Of a stretch of 64,000 nucleotides of DNA, positions 12,450 to 25,169 are shown piece by piece. The DNA is taken from contig CP145410.1 of NCBI GenBank assembly GCA_036867785.1, forward strand, positions 1,798,001 to 1,862,000, in the 5' to 3' direction. This DNA comes from Plasmodiophora brassicae (Eukaryota; Endomyxa: Phytomyxea; Phytomyxea; Plasmodiophorida). How positions within the stretch are numbered: the stretch's first letter is position 1; each line of letters opens with the position of its first letter. A model generated the notes under the pieces. The model was not told where the DNA came from and did no database searches. It was given only the letters and a program-made list of their open reading frames with translations. The position numbers and the translations under genes are program-made.

Positions 12450-12787
12450 TGGTGCCGTGTCGAGGCTGTGAACGCGAAATGCCACAGTCGACCGGGGGCG
12501 CTCCGGCACAGACCCCCACGCGCTGCTGCCTTCCCACTGCCCACACACGAGACGTCACCCAATCACAGGCAACGCGTACCCAATTCCACCCTGTACAGGC
12601 AGTCCTCAGGAGTCTCTCTCCCTCAATGATGCCGTTCCCAGTTATGAAGTTCGCGCGACAACCGCCTGTAGAGTGCAATGGCAGGCGCGGAACGTCCGGT
12701 CGGCTCGTCGGACAGTGCAATGGACCTGCTGGGACTGGCACACACAGAACAGGTACGCGCGTGCGAGACGTCGCCGCTGTATTGTGT
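12450..12787. other. Intergenic spacer between copies A and B
   Basis: These 338 bases hold the copy A upstream region and the copy B 3' end. No gene is seen. Apart from the shared upstream motif it contains nothing I can name. Confidence 0.5.
12503..12513 (-). promoter_or_regulatory. Shared upstream motif of copy A
   Basis: The minus-strand motif GTCTGTGCCGG lies 54-64 bases upstream of the copy A ATG. A second short match (ATTTCGC) lies about 25-30 bases upstream of the ATG. Both recur at nearly the same distance before copies B and C although surrounding bases differ. It may be a promoter or 5' UTR element, or simply residual duplicate identity. Confidence 0.4.
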
Positions 12788-15700
12788 TCAGCGGTCCAGC
12801 TGGCGGCGCACGTATTCCTTGAGGGATTTCATCTGGTTCATGACATCGGGCGGGATGAGCATCAGCAGCGACCGCGTGCGCTTGATGTTGGCGTCGAGCT
12901 CGCGGATCAGCGGCTCGAAGACGAACGCGTACGACAGGACAATTGCGACCATGACCAGCGCGTAGAGCGTGATCTGCATCGACTGCAGGCCGGCGACCTG
13001 GCTGTTCACCAGCAGCTTGACGACGTTGCCCACATTGGTCATCGCCAGGGTCAGGTACTGGAAGACGGCCACCGTGCTCGTCGCGAACGACGACGTCTGG
13101 AATGTCGTGTTGATGGCCGTCGGCGTCATCAGCGAGTAGAACCCGAACGGCAGCTGCTGTTTCTGGGCGGCGTGCGCCGCGTACGTCTTCTGGATGCCAT
13201 CAAAGTGGTATGCGCTCTGCTGGATTAACATCATCACGGTGCGCATGGCGGCCTGCAGCCCAGCCGTCATCATGCCATGGTTGAACGCGCGGCACCCGTT
13301 GTAGTCGACGCCGTTCGTCGTCACCCACCCGCTGCAGGCGTCGAAGATCCAGACCGTCATGCGTGACTGGGCAAAGTACTTCCTGTTCAGGATGCCCGGC
13401 TCGGTGTACCCGGGGAACCCGAACAGGAACAGGCGCTGATGGTTGTCCAGGACGTTGATCTCGCTGACGACATCGGAGAACTGGTACCCGAATGGGTTGG
13501 CGGTCGGCCCACCGGTACCGGCGCCGAGCGCGCGTACCGACGTCATCATCAGCATCGTCTGCACGATGCGCATGCCGACAAAGTTCAGGTCGTTGCAGCC
13601 GGTGTCCAGCAGCTCGGTCGGCGCTGGCGCGTAGATGATCGCGCCGAGCACGGCGGCGATGTAGACGGCGACGACGATGACCAGGAAGTACATCTTGACG
13701 AACATGACCGCCTTTCGCAGGCTGATGGTCTCCCCGGTCGACACCAGGCGACGTTTCGCGGCGTCGTCCTTCTTGTTCTTCTGCGCGTCGAGCTTCTTCT
13801 CGTCCTCGACGGTACGTTTGTTACCGGCGACGCCCTCGTCGCTGGAGTGATCATCCGATGGGTTGCCAGGTTCGCCCCGGGACCTGTCGCCCGCCGTCGC
13901 CTGGCCCACTGGGCCCACCCCGGTGGCCTCGTTGAATTCATCGGCGTCCTGAAGGTCGTCTCCATCGGCGGCGTCCGTCGATCGTTGATCCAACCGGTCC
14001 TGGAACCGCTTCTCCAGCTTCGCCACCTTGTCGACCGATATCTCGAGGAAGAACCCGATGATCTGGTCCTCGTCGCGTTCGATGGACCGCACAACTGAGC
14101 ACGCCAGGCCGGGTCAGACATCGCGCGCCGACGCCCCGTCGACGAAACGGGCCGACGTACGCGGGCGCAGCAACGTGAACAGGATGCCCATGATCAGGAC
14201 GAGCGAGACGACGGCCATGATGATGAACTCCTCGTTGGCCAGCGTCAGGGCCGCTTTGCCCTCCTCGGACAGGCCGTTCGCCGTCGAGTTCAGCATGCCA
14301 AGCATCGACGAATCCCCGCGAATGTTCATCATCAGGATGAAGATCAATTCGGACCCGGGGCCGAGCTGGTCCAGCGGCGTGGTCGCCGCAATCTGCGCCT
14401 TGCCGGCAATGTACGAGCAGGCCTGGTGCACCAGCTGCCGGACGACGACGCTGGACGAGCCGACGCGCGTGTTCAGCTCGACGGCCGCCGACGCTTCGGC
14501 GGCGAGCACCGCCGACCCCAGGCTCGATGACGAATGGATGTAATCGTCGTTCTGGATCAACGAGATCGCGTTGTTCACCTACAGGGCAGATCGGCTCAGG
14601 AGGTGGACAAGGATGCGGCCGCGGCGCGTGTGGCCGACCAGGTTGGACCGGGCGATCGCCTCCGACGCGAACGGCAACTGTATGCCCTGACTCATGAACA
14701 TCAGCGACTGGGCGTTGTACGCGATCTGCATCAGGTTGGTGCGGCGAGCGACGGCCGCGTTCAGCAGCGAGAGGTACTGGTTATCTGTCAGGGTAGGTGA
14801 GCCGAAGCAGGACGTGCTGCTGCTGCTGCTGCTGTTGTTGTACTTACAGTTGTCGAAGCTGGTGTACTGGACGACAAAGACGGCCGTCATGATGCCCATG
14901 ATGACCAGGACGGCGAGGCGGTACACGCGCCGGAACGAGAACAGCGTCTTGTCGAGCGTCTTGCCCCGGCGGTTCAGATTGGTCAGCAGCACGCTGACCG
15001 ACGACGACGCCGCCGTCCCCGACGACCCCGTCGTGCCGCTGACGACCGTCGCCGCCTTCCTGGCCGCATCGGCGGTCACCGCCTTCTGCACGGCGGACAC
15101 GCCCCGGGCGCCGGCTCCGCTCGCGTCGACGGTGACAGATTCCTGGTCAGGCGGCACGCTCCGGAACTCGGTGCCGCCGCCTGGCGACGACGTGACGGTC
15201 GTGCCGTCGACGTTGGACGCCTTCGCGTCGTTCTCGCTGGCATCCCACGACGGGTCGGACACGGCGCCGTCGTCCACGCCCTGCAGGCGGCGATACCGAA
15301 TGCGAACAATGTCGACGACGTCGCCATTGCCGATCGGCATCGGATCGAAACGCGTCAGCACATGCATGGCGACGCCGTTGACGACGATCTTCATGTCCAT
15401 CCCGGCGGATTCGTCGTTCGCAAACGACTCGTCGGCTTCGAACGCGGCGCGCCTGTTGTCGTAATCTGGCACCAGGCTGTGGATGGCGATGTCTCGCGCG
15501 TCCACCTTCTCTTTCGTGATGCCGAACAAGTCCAGGGCGGGCTGCGACACGGCCGTCACCAACCCATCCCGGCGGTCGACGACCATCTGCACGTCGTCGT
15601 GGTTCATCGCCGTGACGATGCCGAGGTACGACAGCGCCATGCCGTTGTTCTCGACGAACGCCTTCAGGTAGATGGCCGCGTCCGCAATCAGCCCGTTGCG

Positions 15701-17752
15701 CTTCAGGACGACGATCTTACGCTTCCGGTCCAGCAGGCGCGACCGGGACTCGCAGACGTTCCTGCGGACCATGGCCGTGTGCGCCCGGGCGATCGGTTCC
15801 GGGACTGCACGCGCACAATCAGCGCCCGAACCAACGAAGGTTCGCCCCAGCGGCCACCTACTGATGATGTCGAGCTGTTTGCCGACCAGGGCGGCCCGCG
15901 ACAGACCGAACAGGGCCTCGGCGGCGTCGTTGACGTTCGTGATCTGGCAGAGCGTGCGCGGGTCGCCGCTGATGACGACGATGGCGGACCGGTCGCTGAA
16001 GAGCGTGCTGCGGAACGACTGGTCGTGCGAGCGCGCCTCCTCCGCCTTCTCCAGCGTCGACGCGCGCTCTTCCAGAGCCTGACCGCTGCCGGGGTCGTGT
16101 CCGAGATCCGCCAGGAACTTGGCAAACTGACGCAACGATGACACGGAACGGCTGTGAATGCGGAACATGTCCTTGTAGGCGGCACGAGCGGCGTGCTCGT
16201 CCTTGGAGATGGCCTCGCCGAGCGTCCGCAGCAGGTCAGTGTCCGGCGTCGGCTGGCGAAGTTCGCCCCAGAACAGCGTCAGCGACTTGGTCAGCGACTC
16301 CTCGTACCGCTCGCCGGACGCCAGGTGCCCCGTGTACCTGTTGAAGTCGACGACCTCCCGGTTGGCCTCCGACTCGAGGATGACGCGCTCGCTGTCCCGC
16401 TGCGTCCGATAGACGAGGAAGTCGTAGTCGACGGCGGACTCGAGGGCGGCCGCCCGCCCCAGGTGGTCGTAGCCGACGTACTTGATGTCCAGGAAGCGGA
16501 AGTGCAGGACGGCCGCCCGGATCTGCAGGTAGACCGACGTGGGGAACTTGGTCAGGCCGGCCTCCATGATCGACTTGGCCTCAGCGTAGAACGGCGCGGC
16601 GGTGTCCTCTTCCACCGATCGGTCGCTGGTCAGGTTGAAAATCTCCTCCTCGGTAGCGTCCTCGTTCAACTTGGACAGCGTCCACTGCTGGTACGCCTCC
16701 CTGGCCGCCTTTTCTGCTTTCTGGAGCACCAGTCGGCACTTCAGGTCGATCTCGTATGCATCTTGGATCCTGTCCACTGGAACCGCCTCGATCTGGCTGA
16801 TGCGCATGGTGATCAGGACGACGGCGCCGCCGATAACAATGGGGAGGCCGGCGAGCAGCATGTAGACCGGGCCGTTTGACGAAGGGTTGTCGATGGCAAC
16901 GGCGACGGCGTACACGATGCCGACCCAGACCTGGACCCACAGGAGCGACCCGCGGACGAAGGTCATTCGACGCGAATAGTCGGGCAGGATCCACATGTAG
17001 ACGTATGTCATGGCTGCGGGCCCGCCCAACGCGACCAGCACCATGAAATAGCTGCTCGACGAGACAGTGCCCGCGATAACGAAGGCCGTCTTCAGCAGCA
17101 GGTAGGCGAGCTCGACGCGCTGCGTGCACCGGGACACGATCGAGGTCGATCGCAGGTCCACGGGGGACAGTACGACAACAGAAACACCAGCGACGATAGC
17201 GAGGATCAATGCGGTAACGCTGTTGAATCCGCTGCTGGCTGAGGAGGACGACGAGGCGTTGCTGGCGCTGGCAACGAGGACCTCCAGGAATGGTGCATAC
17301 AGGACGGTGCTGACCAGGACGAGGACAGCCCGAAGAACCTTCTGCATGGGGACGGATGTGCCGACGTCGACTCGTACGATAGCGAGAATGAAAACCAGCG
17401 CGATGACGACAACGACGAGGCTGACGAGGAGCGGCGCGTTCTTCTCGCCGACGGCGCCGTCGATGGCGACGCGCCCGAAGATGGCGCAGAGCTGTCGCAG
17501 CCAGACGGTGGCCGTCGGCGACCAGACCAGGTCGGTCGTGTCGACCGGCAACACGAACCGGCACATCTGCAGGACCTCCAGGGCGTAGGCGACGACCCAG
17601 AGCGCGTTCAGCGACGACTGGTTGGCGTGCAGCGTCATCGCGTACGACAGCGCTGACGCGTTCCCGCCGAAGCGCTTCACCGCGTCGAGCAGGTTGCCGT
17701 CGTCGCCGCCCAGCTTGACCGCACCGGCCCGGTCCCCGTCGACGTCCGCCAT
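12788..17752 (-). CDS. TmcB-like PAS multi-pass membrane protein, copy B
   Basis: Five exons: 17752-15862, 15804-14848, 14784-14639, 14578-14161 and 14094-12788. They total 1573 codons (1572 aa). Introns are 57, 63, 60 and 66 nt at exactly the positions used in copies A and C. Introns 1, 2 and 3 are multiples of three; introns 1 and 2 contain no stop in frame, so the unspliced sequence reads as one long open frame. The serine tract seen if intron 2 is translated is therefore probably not protein. Intron 3 has an uncommon donor, GTCGGC. Domain order is the same as in copy A: N-terminal membrane block, TPR-like helices, PAS, membrane segment, extracytoplasmic region, and three further membrane segments. 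The ectodomain CNDLNFVGMR and the C-terminal EYVRRQLDR are shared. It is separated from copy A by 338 bases. Confidence 0.85.
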
Positions 17753-17797
17753 GTCGGTGCAGGGAAGCGGGAAATGCTTGGCTCCACAACGACGCAC

Positions 17798-17808
17798 CCG
17801 GCACAGAC
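17798..17808 (-). promoter_or_regulatory. Shared upstream motif of copy B
   Basis: The same GTCTGTGCCGG motif, 46-56 bases upstream of the copy B start, with ATTTCCC nearer the ATG in place of ATTTCGC. Confidence 0.4.
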
Positions 17809-17931
17809 GCGCGTGTCCAGCCAGTGCTCGAGACCCGTTCCATCGTCAGCCAATCACAGGACCTGCAGGCGTTTAACCACCGCATGGCTCGGCGCAGGAC
17901 GTTCCTCCAGGGCGATGTACGCCTGTATTGC

Positions 17932-20900
17932 TCAGCGGTCTAGTTGACGACGCACGTACTCCTTGATCGACTTCATCTGGTTCATGACGTCGGGCGGGAT
18001 CAGCATCATCAGCGACCGCGTGCGCTTGATGTTGGCGTCGAGCTCGCGGATCAGCGGCTCGAAGACGAACGCGTACGACAGGACGATGGCGACCATGACC
18101 AGGACGAACAGCGTGATCTGCATCGATTGCAGGGTGACCACCTGCGCGTTCACCAACCCCTTCACGACGTTGCCGACGTTCGTCATCGACGGCACGATGT
18201 ACTGGAAGACGGCCACGGTGGCCGTCGCGAACGACGGCGTCTGGAACGTGACGTTGATCGCCGGTGGCGACATGAGCGAGTAGAACCCGAACTGGAGCGG
18301 GCCTTGCCGGGCGCTGTCCTTTGCGTACGATTGCTGGACCTTGTCGAACAGGTGCGCGCTCTGCTGGATGAGGACCATCACCGACCGCAGGGCGGCCTGC
18401 AGGCCCGCCGTCAGCATGCCATGGTTGAACGCGCGGCACCCGTTGTAGTCGACGCCGTTCGTCGTCACCCAGCCCTTGCACCCGTCGAACGACCAGATGA
18501 CCAACCGCGACTGGTCAAAGTACTTCCGGTTCAGGATGCCCGGCTCGGGGTACCCGGGGAACCCGAACAGGAAAAGGCGCTGGTGGTTGTCCAGGACGCG
18601 CATCTGGTTGGCCACGTCCGCGTACTGGTACCCGAACGCGTTGGCGGTCGGCCCGCCGGTGCCGGCGCCGAGCGCGCGCACCGACGTCATCATCAGCATC
18701 GTCTGCACGATGCGCATGCCGACAAAGTTCAGGTCGTTGCACCCGGTGTCCAGCAGCTCGGTCGGCGCCGGCGCGTAGATGACCGCGCCGAGCACGGCGG
18801 CGATGTACGCGGCGACGACGATGACCAGGAAGTACATCTTGACGAACATGACCGCCTTGCGGACGGTGACCGTCTCGCCGGTCGACACCACGCGACGCTT
18901 CGCGGCGTCCTCGTTCTTCTTCGTCCTGACGCCAGGCCGGTTGCTGGCGTCCTGGTCGTCGCCTGCCCCGGCAACGCCCTTGCCGTCGGCATCAGCCTGG
19001 TCGTTGCTGGATCGATCCGACCGGTTCGAACGCGCGGTCGCCTGCGCCACCTGGCCGATCCCGGTCGCCACGTTGTACTCGACGGCGTCGTGCAGGTCGT
19101 CATCGTCGCCGTCCACCGACCGCTGATCCAGCCGGTCCTGGAACTTCTTCTCGAGCATCGCCACCTTGTCGACGGCGATCTCCAGGAAGAACCCGATGAT
19201 CTGGTCCTCGTCGCGCTCGATCGCCTTCACGACTGGCACGGGACGCGTTAGACGATTGGCGACGATGGGCGAATCGCAACGGGGCGCGTACGCGGGCGCA
19301 GCAACGTCCACAGGATCGTCATGATCAGGACGAGCGAGACGACGGCCATGATGATGAACTCCTCGTTGGCCAGCGTCAGGGCCGCTTTGCCCTCCTCGGA
19401 CAGGCCGTTCGCCGTCGAGTTCAGCATGGCCAACATGGACGACTCCCCGCGAACGCTCATCATCAGCGTGTAGATCAGGTCGGAGCCGGGACCGAGCTGA
19501 TTCAGCGGCGTCGTCGCCACGATCTGCGCCTTGCCGGCCACGTACGAGCAGGCCTGGTGCACCAGCTGTCGGACGACGACCCTGGACGATCCGACCTTGG
19601 TGTCCAGCGCGACGGTCGCTGCCGACTCGGCGTTCAACGTCGCCGACCCGATGGCCAGCGACGAGTGGATGAAGTCGTCGTTCTGGATCAGCGAGATCGC
19701 GTTGTTCACCTGGCAGGGACGCTGTCGCGTCAGAGACCGGGTGGCAAACGGCGGGCCGCCTGTGTACCAGGTTGGCGCGCGCGAACGATTCGGTGGCGAA
19801 CGGCAGCTGGATGCCCTGGCTCATGAACATCAGCGACTGGGCGTTGTACGCGATCACCATCAGGTTCGTTCGGCGCGCGACGGCCGCGTTCAGCAGCGCC
19901 AGGTACTGGTTATCTGCCCAAGCATCAGCAGGTGACGGGGCGTGCAGGACGAGCGTCCTACAGCTGCTGAAGCTGGTGTACTGGACGACGAAGACGGCCG
20001 TCATGATGCCCATGATGACCATCACGGCGACGCGGTACACGCGCCGGAACGACGACAGCGTCTTGTCGAGCGTCTTGCCCCGGCGGTTCAGATTCGTCAA
20101 CAGCATGCTGACCGACGACGAGGCCGCCGTCCCCGACGATCCCGTCGTGCCGCTGATGACTGTCGCTGCCGGTTTCGTGGCCGCATCGGCGGTCACCGCC
20201 TTCTGCACGGCGGATGGGCCTGACCGTCCCGCCGCCAGGACGTTGTTGATCGACACCGATTCGTTGTTGGGCGGCACGCTCCGGAACTCGGTGCCTCCGC
20301 CCGGCGACGTGACGGACGCCCCGCCGGCGTCGGACGCCTTCTCGTCGCCGTCGCTGGACGACGGGTCGGTGGCGTGGTCGTTCGCTCGTGGCAGGCGACG
20401 GTATCGAATGCGAACAATGTCGGCGGCGTTCCCGTTCCCGATCGGCATCACGTCGAACCGGGCCTGCACGTCAAAGACGGCACCGCCGACGGTGATCTTC
20501 ATGTCCATCCCGGCAGAGTCGTCGTTCGCGAACGACTCGTCGGCCTCGAACGCGGCGCGTCTGTCGTCGTAATCTGGAATCAGGCTGCGGATGGCGACGT
20601 CCCGCGCGTCCACCTTGTCCTTCGTGATGCCGAACAAGTCCAGGGCGGTCTGCGACACGGCCGTGACCAGACCGTCGCGGCCGTCGACGACCATCTGAGC
20701 GTCCTCCTCGTTCATCGCCGTGATAATCCCGAGGTACGACAGCGCCATGCCGTTGTTCTCGACGAACGCCTTCAGGTAGATGGCCGCGTCCGCTATCAGC
20801 CCATTGCGCTTCAGGAACACCACCTTGCGGCGTCGGTCCAGGATCCGCGACTTCGACTCGGTGGCGTTCCTGCGGACCATGGCCGTGTGCGCCCGGGCGA

Positions 20901-22859
20901 TCGGCTCCGGGACTGCACGCGCACAATCAGCGCCCGCACGCCGCAACAAACGAAGGTTCGCCCCGGCCGCCACCTACTGATGATGTCGACCATCTTGCCG
21001 ACCAGAGCGGAGCGGGACAGGCCGAACAGGGCCTCGGCGGCGTCGTTGACGTTCGTGATCTGGCAGAGCGTGCGCGGGTCACCGCTGATGACAACGATGG
21101 CGGACCGGTCGCTGAAGAGCGTGCTGCGGAACGACTGCTCGTGCGCGCGCGCCTCCTCCGCCTTCTCCAGCGTCGACGCGCGCTCTTCCAGGGCCTGACC
21201 GCTGCCGGGGTCGTGCCCGAGATCCGCCAGGAACTTTGCAAACTGACGCAACGATGACACCGATCGGCTGTGAATGCGAAACATGTCCTTGTAGGCTGCA
21301 CGAGCGGCGTGCTCGTCCCTGGAGATGGCCTCGCCGAGCGTTCGCAGCAGGTCAGTGTCCGGTGTCGGCTGGCGAAGTTCACCCCAGAACAGCGTCAGCG
21401 ACTTGGTCAACGACTCCTCGTACCGCTCGCCGGACGCCAGGTGCGCCGTGTACCTGTTGAAGTCGACGACCTCCCGGTTGGCCTCCGACTCGAGGATGAC
21501 GCGCTCGCTGTCGCGCTGCGTCCGATAGACGAGGAAGTCGTAGTCGACGGCGGACTCGAGGGCGGCCGCCCGCCCCAGGTGGTCGTACCCGACGTACTTG
21601 ATGTCCAGGAAGCGGAAGTGCAGGATGGCGGCCCGGATCTGCAGGTAGACCGACGTCGGGAACTTGCTCAGGCCGGCCTCCATGATCGACTTGGCCTCGG
21701 CGTAGAACGGCGCGGCGGTGTCCTCTTCCACCGATCGGTCGCTGGTCAGGTTGAAGATCTCCTCCTCGGTGGCGTCCTCGGTCAGCTTGGACAGTGTCCA
21801 CTGCTGATAGGCCTGACGGACGGCCTGCTCCGACTTCTGGAGCACGAGACGGCACTTCAGGTCGATCTCGTACGGGTCTTGGATCCTGTCCACTGGAACG
21901 GCCTCGATCTGGCTGATGCGCATGGTGATCAGGACGACGGCGCCGCCGATAACAATGGGGAGGCCGGCGAGCAGCATGTACAGTGGGCCAGATGATAACG
22001 GATTGTCGATGGCAACGGCGACGGCGTACACGATGCCGACCCAGACCTGGACCCACAGGAGCGGCCCGCGGACGAAGGTCAGTCGACGCGAATAGTCGGG
22101 CAGGATCCACATGTAGACGTAGGCCATGGCGGCAGGACCGCCCAACGCGACCAGCAGCCTGAAATAGATGCTCGACGAGACGGTGCCCGCGATGACAAAC
22201 GCCGTCTTCAGCAGCAGGTAGGCGAGCTCGACGCGCTGGGTGCACCGGGACACGATCGAGGTGGATCGCAGGTCCACAGGGGGCGAGACAACGACAGCGA
22301 CGACGGACATGAGGATGAGGATCGGGGCGGCGACCGTGCCCAAACTGGCGTTGGCGGACGAGGTAGACGTATTGGCACTGGCGACGAGGACCTCGAGGAA
22401 CGGCACGTACAGGATGGTGCTGACGATGACAAGGACGGCGCGCAGGACCCTTTGTAGGGGTACGGAAGCGCCTAGATCATCGTTGACGACGGCAAGGATG
22501 AACCCGGCTGCAATGGTGATCACGATCAGGCTGACGATGAGCGGGGAGTTCTTGGCCCCGACGATGCCGTCGACGACGACGCGGCCGAAGACGGCACAGA
22601 GTTCGCGCAGCCAGTAGGAATCGGCTGGCGCCCAGACCAGCTCGCTGGCGTTGAGCGGCAGCACGAAGTGGCACATCTGAAGGACCTCGATCACGTAGAC
22701 CACGACCCAAAGGACGTTCAGCGACGACTTATTGGCGGGCACGGTGAGCGCATAGGAGAACGCAAACGCGTTCTTCCCAAAGTGCTTCAACGTGTCGAGC
22801 GCGTTGCCTTCGTCCCCCAGCTTGGCCGTGTCCAACAGGTCGTCGCCGAGGTCGGCCAT
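17932..22859 (-). CDS. TmcB-like PAS multi-pass membrane protein, copy C
   Basis: Five exons: 22859-20978, 20912-19962, 19913-19768, 19709-19292 and 19232-17932. They total 1566 codons (1565 aa). Introns are 65, 48, 58 and 59 nt. The last carries a CTAAC branch-like site. The start MADLGDD is shared in position with the other copies. Exons 3 and 4 have exactly the same length in all three genes (146 and 418 nt), while the linker between the last two membrane segments differs in length and charge. The order of domains is as in copies A and B. This is the 5'-most copy on the minus strand and lies head-to-head with the kelch/GPCR gene, whose recognisable coding begins about 60 bases upstream of this ATG. 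Array expansion is the likely cause of that tight spacing. Confidence 0.85.
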
Positions 22860-22909
22860 CGCGGCCCTGATGGCAGGCGGCGACGCGAAATGTCGACGAG
22901 CACACGTGC

Positions 22910-22920
22910 CCGGCACAGAC
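22910..22920 (-). promoter_or_regulatory. Shared upstream motif of copy C
   Basis: The same GTCTGTGCCGG motif, 51-61 bases upstream of the copy C start. On the plus strand it is immediately followed by the first recognisable kelch codons of the GPCR gene. Any promoter for that gene would therefore have to overlap copy C. Confidence 0.4.
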
Positions 22921-24405
22921 CGGCGGCTCGTTCGGCAATGCATTGCGCGATGCCTGGGTCCTCGACCTGAACAGCGGGCAATGGACGGCGCTGCCGCCCA
23001 TGCCAATTGCATTGACGCAGTTCACGGTCGTTGTCGTCAGCATCAGCGGCCGGAACGTGCTCGTCGTCCAAGGCGGACGCACAACGGATGCATCGATACC
23101 GATGTCGACGTACGTGTACCTGATCAGTTCCCGGGAGTGGGTCGCCGTGCCAATGACGTATGGCGCGGGGTGCGGGCACAGCGCCGTCTCTGAGATCCGT
23201 CCCGGGGACCAGTGGTGGATCACGCACGTTGGTGGCGTGCAGTACGATCTGGAGACGAAGCAGATCGGATCGGCGACCGCTCCGTGCCGAGTCCAGTTCG
23301 ACGGGCACGCCCTGCTCGATAAGGTCGTGACGTACAGGTACGTCACGGTGACGTCGCCGGCCAATGCGACGATTGTGGCGATCGCCTGGGCGGTGGCGTT
23401 GCTGGGTGCGGTCGGTGCGCTGATGCTACTGGGGATGGTGTACCGACATCGCGACGATGCCATTATCAAGGCGTCTTCGTACGCGTTCAACCTGTACACG
23501 CTGGTGTCGTTGTGCGCCTGCTTCCTGTCGTGCATCCCGTACCTGGTGCCGGCATCGACAACGGTCTGTGCGTTGCGCTGGTGGCTCCCGACGCTGTCGA
23601 TCGTCGCCCTGCTGTCCGTGATTGCTGCCAAAGCGTACCGCATCTGGAAGGTGTTCTTCAGCGCAGCGATCCACGTGGTCAGGTTGCCGAACCAGAAGCT
23701 GCTGATCCCGGTTGTGATCGGACTGATCCTGGCGGCGCTGATGTTAACGATCGTTACCGTCGCCGATCCTCCCGTTCCGTACCTGGAGGTGACGGTGGCC
23801 GGTTCGCTAGTGACGCAGACCATGGCTTGTCCTATCCATGCGGTCACGGCCGTTCCTGTTGCCGTCGCGATATTCCTTCCGTTGCTCGCGTGCGCGCTCG
23901 TCGCATTCCAGACTCGGCACGCTCCGGTATGTGGTTGCTGTTCGGTGTTGTACCGTTCTGAACGCGTTTGTAGAGCGATTTTAATGAGTCGACGCATATT
24001 ACTCTTGGGCTGTATGGGGCGATCTTTTCATGTGTCATCTTCCCGCAGATCTCGATGCTGGTGCCGGCGCAACCGCAGATCTACACGACGCTGTTCATTC
24101 TGGGTATTCTCTGGTGCTCGATCTCGTTCACGACGGCGATCTACTTCCCCAAGGCGACGCTGATCTGGCAAGGCAAAGGCAACTTAAAAGTGCAGACGAA
24201 CATTGCTATGACGAAGACGGCGACTATGCATTTCTCGAAACCAGAATCGTCGACCGGCGTCACCGGCGGCGGCAATGCGATGGCGTCTCCTAACGCCCAC
24301 GTCACCGCCTATCTGGCTTTTCTCGAGAAACGTCTCGCGGAGAACAATGTCGATGTCTCCGATGGCAAACAGCTGGCGAAAGCTGCCGGGATGACCCGCG
24401 TTTGA
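22919..24405 (+). CDS. Kelch-repeat / class C (GABA-B-type) GPCR, 5' end missing or unresolved
   Basis: Two exons, 22919-23926 and 23974-24405, are joined across a 47-nt GTATGT...TAG intron and give 479 residues. The N-terminal part has kelch signatures (GGSFGNALRDAWVLDL, NVLVVQGGR). It is followed by seven hydrophobic segments with class C hallmarks: a Cys and Trp before TM3 (CALRWWLPTL), KAYRIWKVF after TM3, and a rebuilt SDFNESTHITLGLY across the intron, like the NESK motif of GABA-B receptors. No in-frame ATG exists between the upstream stop near 22868 and the kelch repeat. The true start must therefore lie in an unseen upstream exon, or the gene is a 5'-truncated copy cut by the neighbouring array. 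Class C receptors usually have a large ligand-binding ectodomain; only one or two kelch repeats remain here. Confidence 0.75.
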
Positions 24406-25169
24406 AGCGCAGTACCTTCGTGCCCCTGACTCCGCATTACAACCTCGTGCAATACTTATGTTTCATTTATGTTTGATACACGACAAGCCTGCCACTGCCG
24501 TTGACAATATCAAAGAGAATGCCGGTTTGAATTTTTCACAGAATCTGCTGGCTTCAAACAGCCCGCGCTCGTTCGTTTTGGCTGCAGCGCACCACGAGGA
24601 CCATACTCGTGTGACAATGTACCTAGCAGGAAAGTTCAGCGTGATGGCGGTGGTACGTCCCGGCGCACTTGGACCACAGAGTTGAATGAATGGAGGATGT
24701 CAATTGTCAGGCTGTCGACGTACCGCGCGTCGGATGATGCACGAACGGCATTGACAAGCTGGTCAAGATTAGTTGGAGCATCGGTATACTGGACTGGCTG
24801 GATCGATTACTTTGCGTCGAAATACATCCTTGGTTATGGACTGAACGCACTTCGCCTCAACAGTACCAGATGGCCGGTTCAGCTCGGTACTCATGTACCA
24901 GGGCAGTGCGGGCTCGTGCCCTGATCCTCCGGCCGGTACAATGTTCTAACGCGCGATCTAACCGTGCTGCAGCGCCGACGTGACGAATGCAGAATGGGAG
25001 CTGGCAAGGCAACTTAGCATCATCAGTGAAACAAGAGCCATCGATATGTTTTGCGAGGGCTCAGGGCAGTCGCACACTGGGCACGGCACGGAGGACTCCG
25101 TTGCGGAGTTTCGGCAGGCGACGTGCGCGATCGTCCACGACGGTGTTGGTCCGGGTCCAACGGCGGGTG
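24406..25169. other. Gene-free stretch
   Basis: The first part is likely the receptor 3' UTR. Short open frames at 24458-24685 and 24682-24924 encode nothing recognisable and are not called as genes. Confidence 0.4.

Noticed and set aside
14579-17797. Copy B read without introns, giving a serine-rich insert before NQYL
   Set aside because: Introns 1 and 2 are multiples of three and stop-free; removing them restores alignment with copies A and C.
17932-20973. A 1013-residue uninterrupted frame across copy C
   Set aside because: Its middle (after ARANL, until VKAIERDE) is out of register with copies A and B. Splicing at 19767/19710 and 19291/19233 restores the conserved ectodomain.
22729-23997. 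A 422-residue minus-strand frame opposite the receptor
   Set aside because: Shadow of the kelch/GPCR coding strand; no family features, whereas the plus strand has seven spans and class C motifs.
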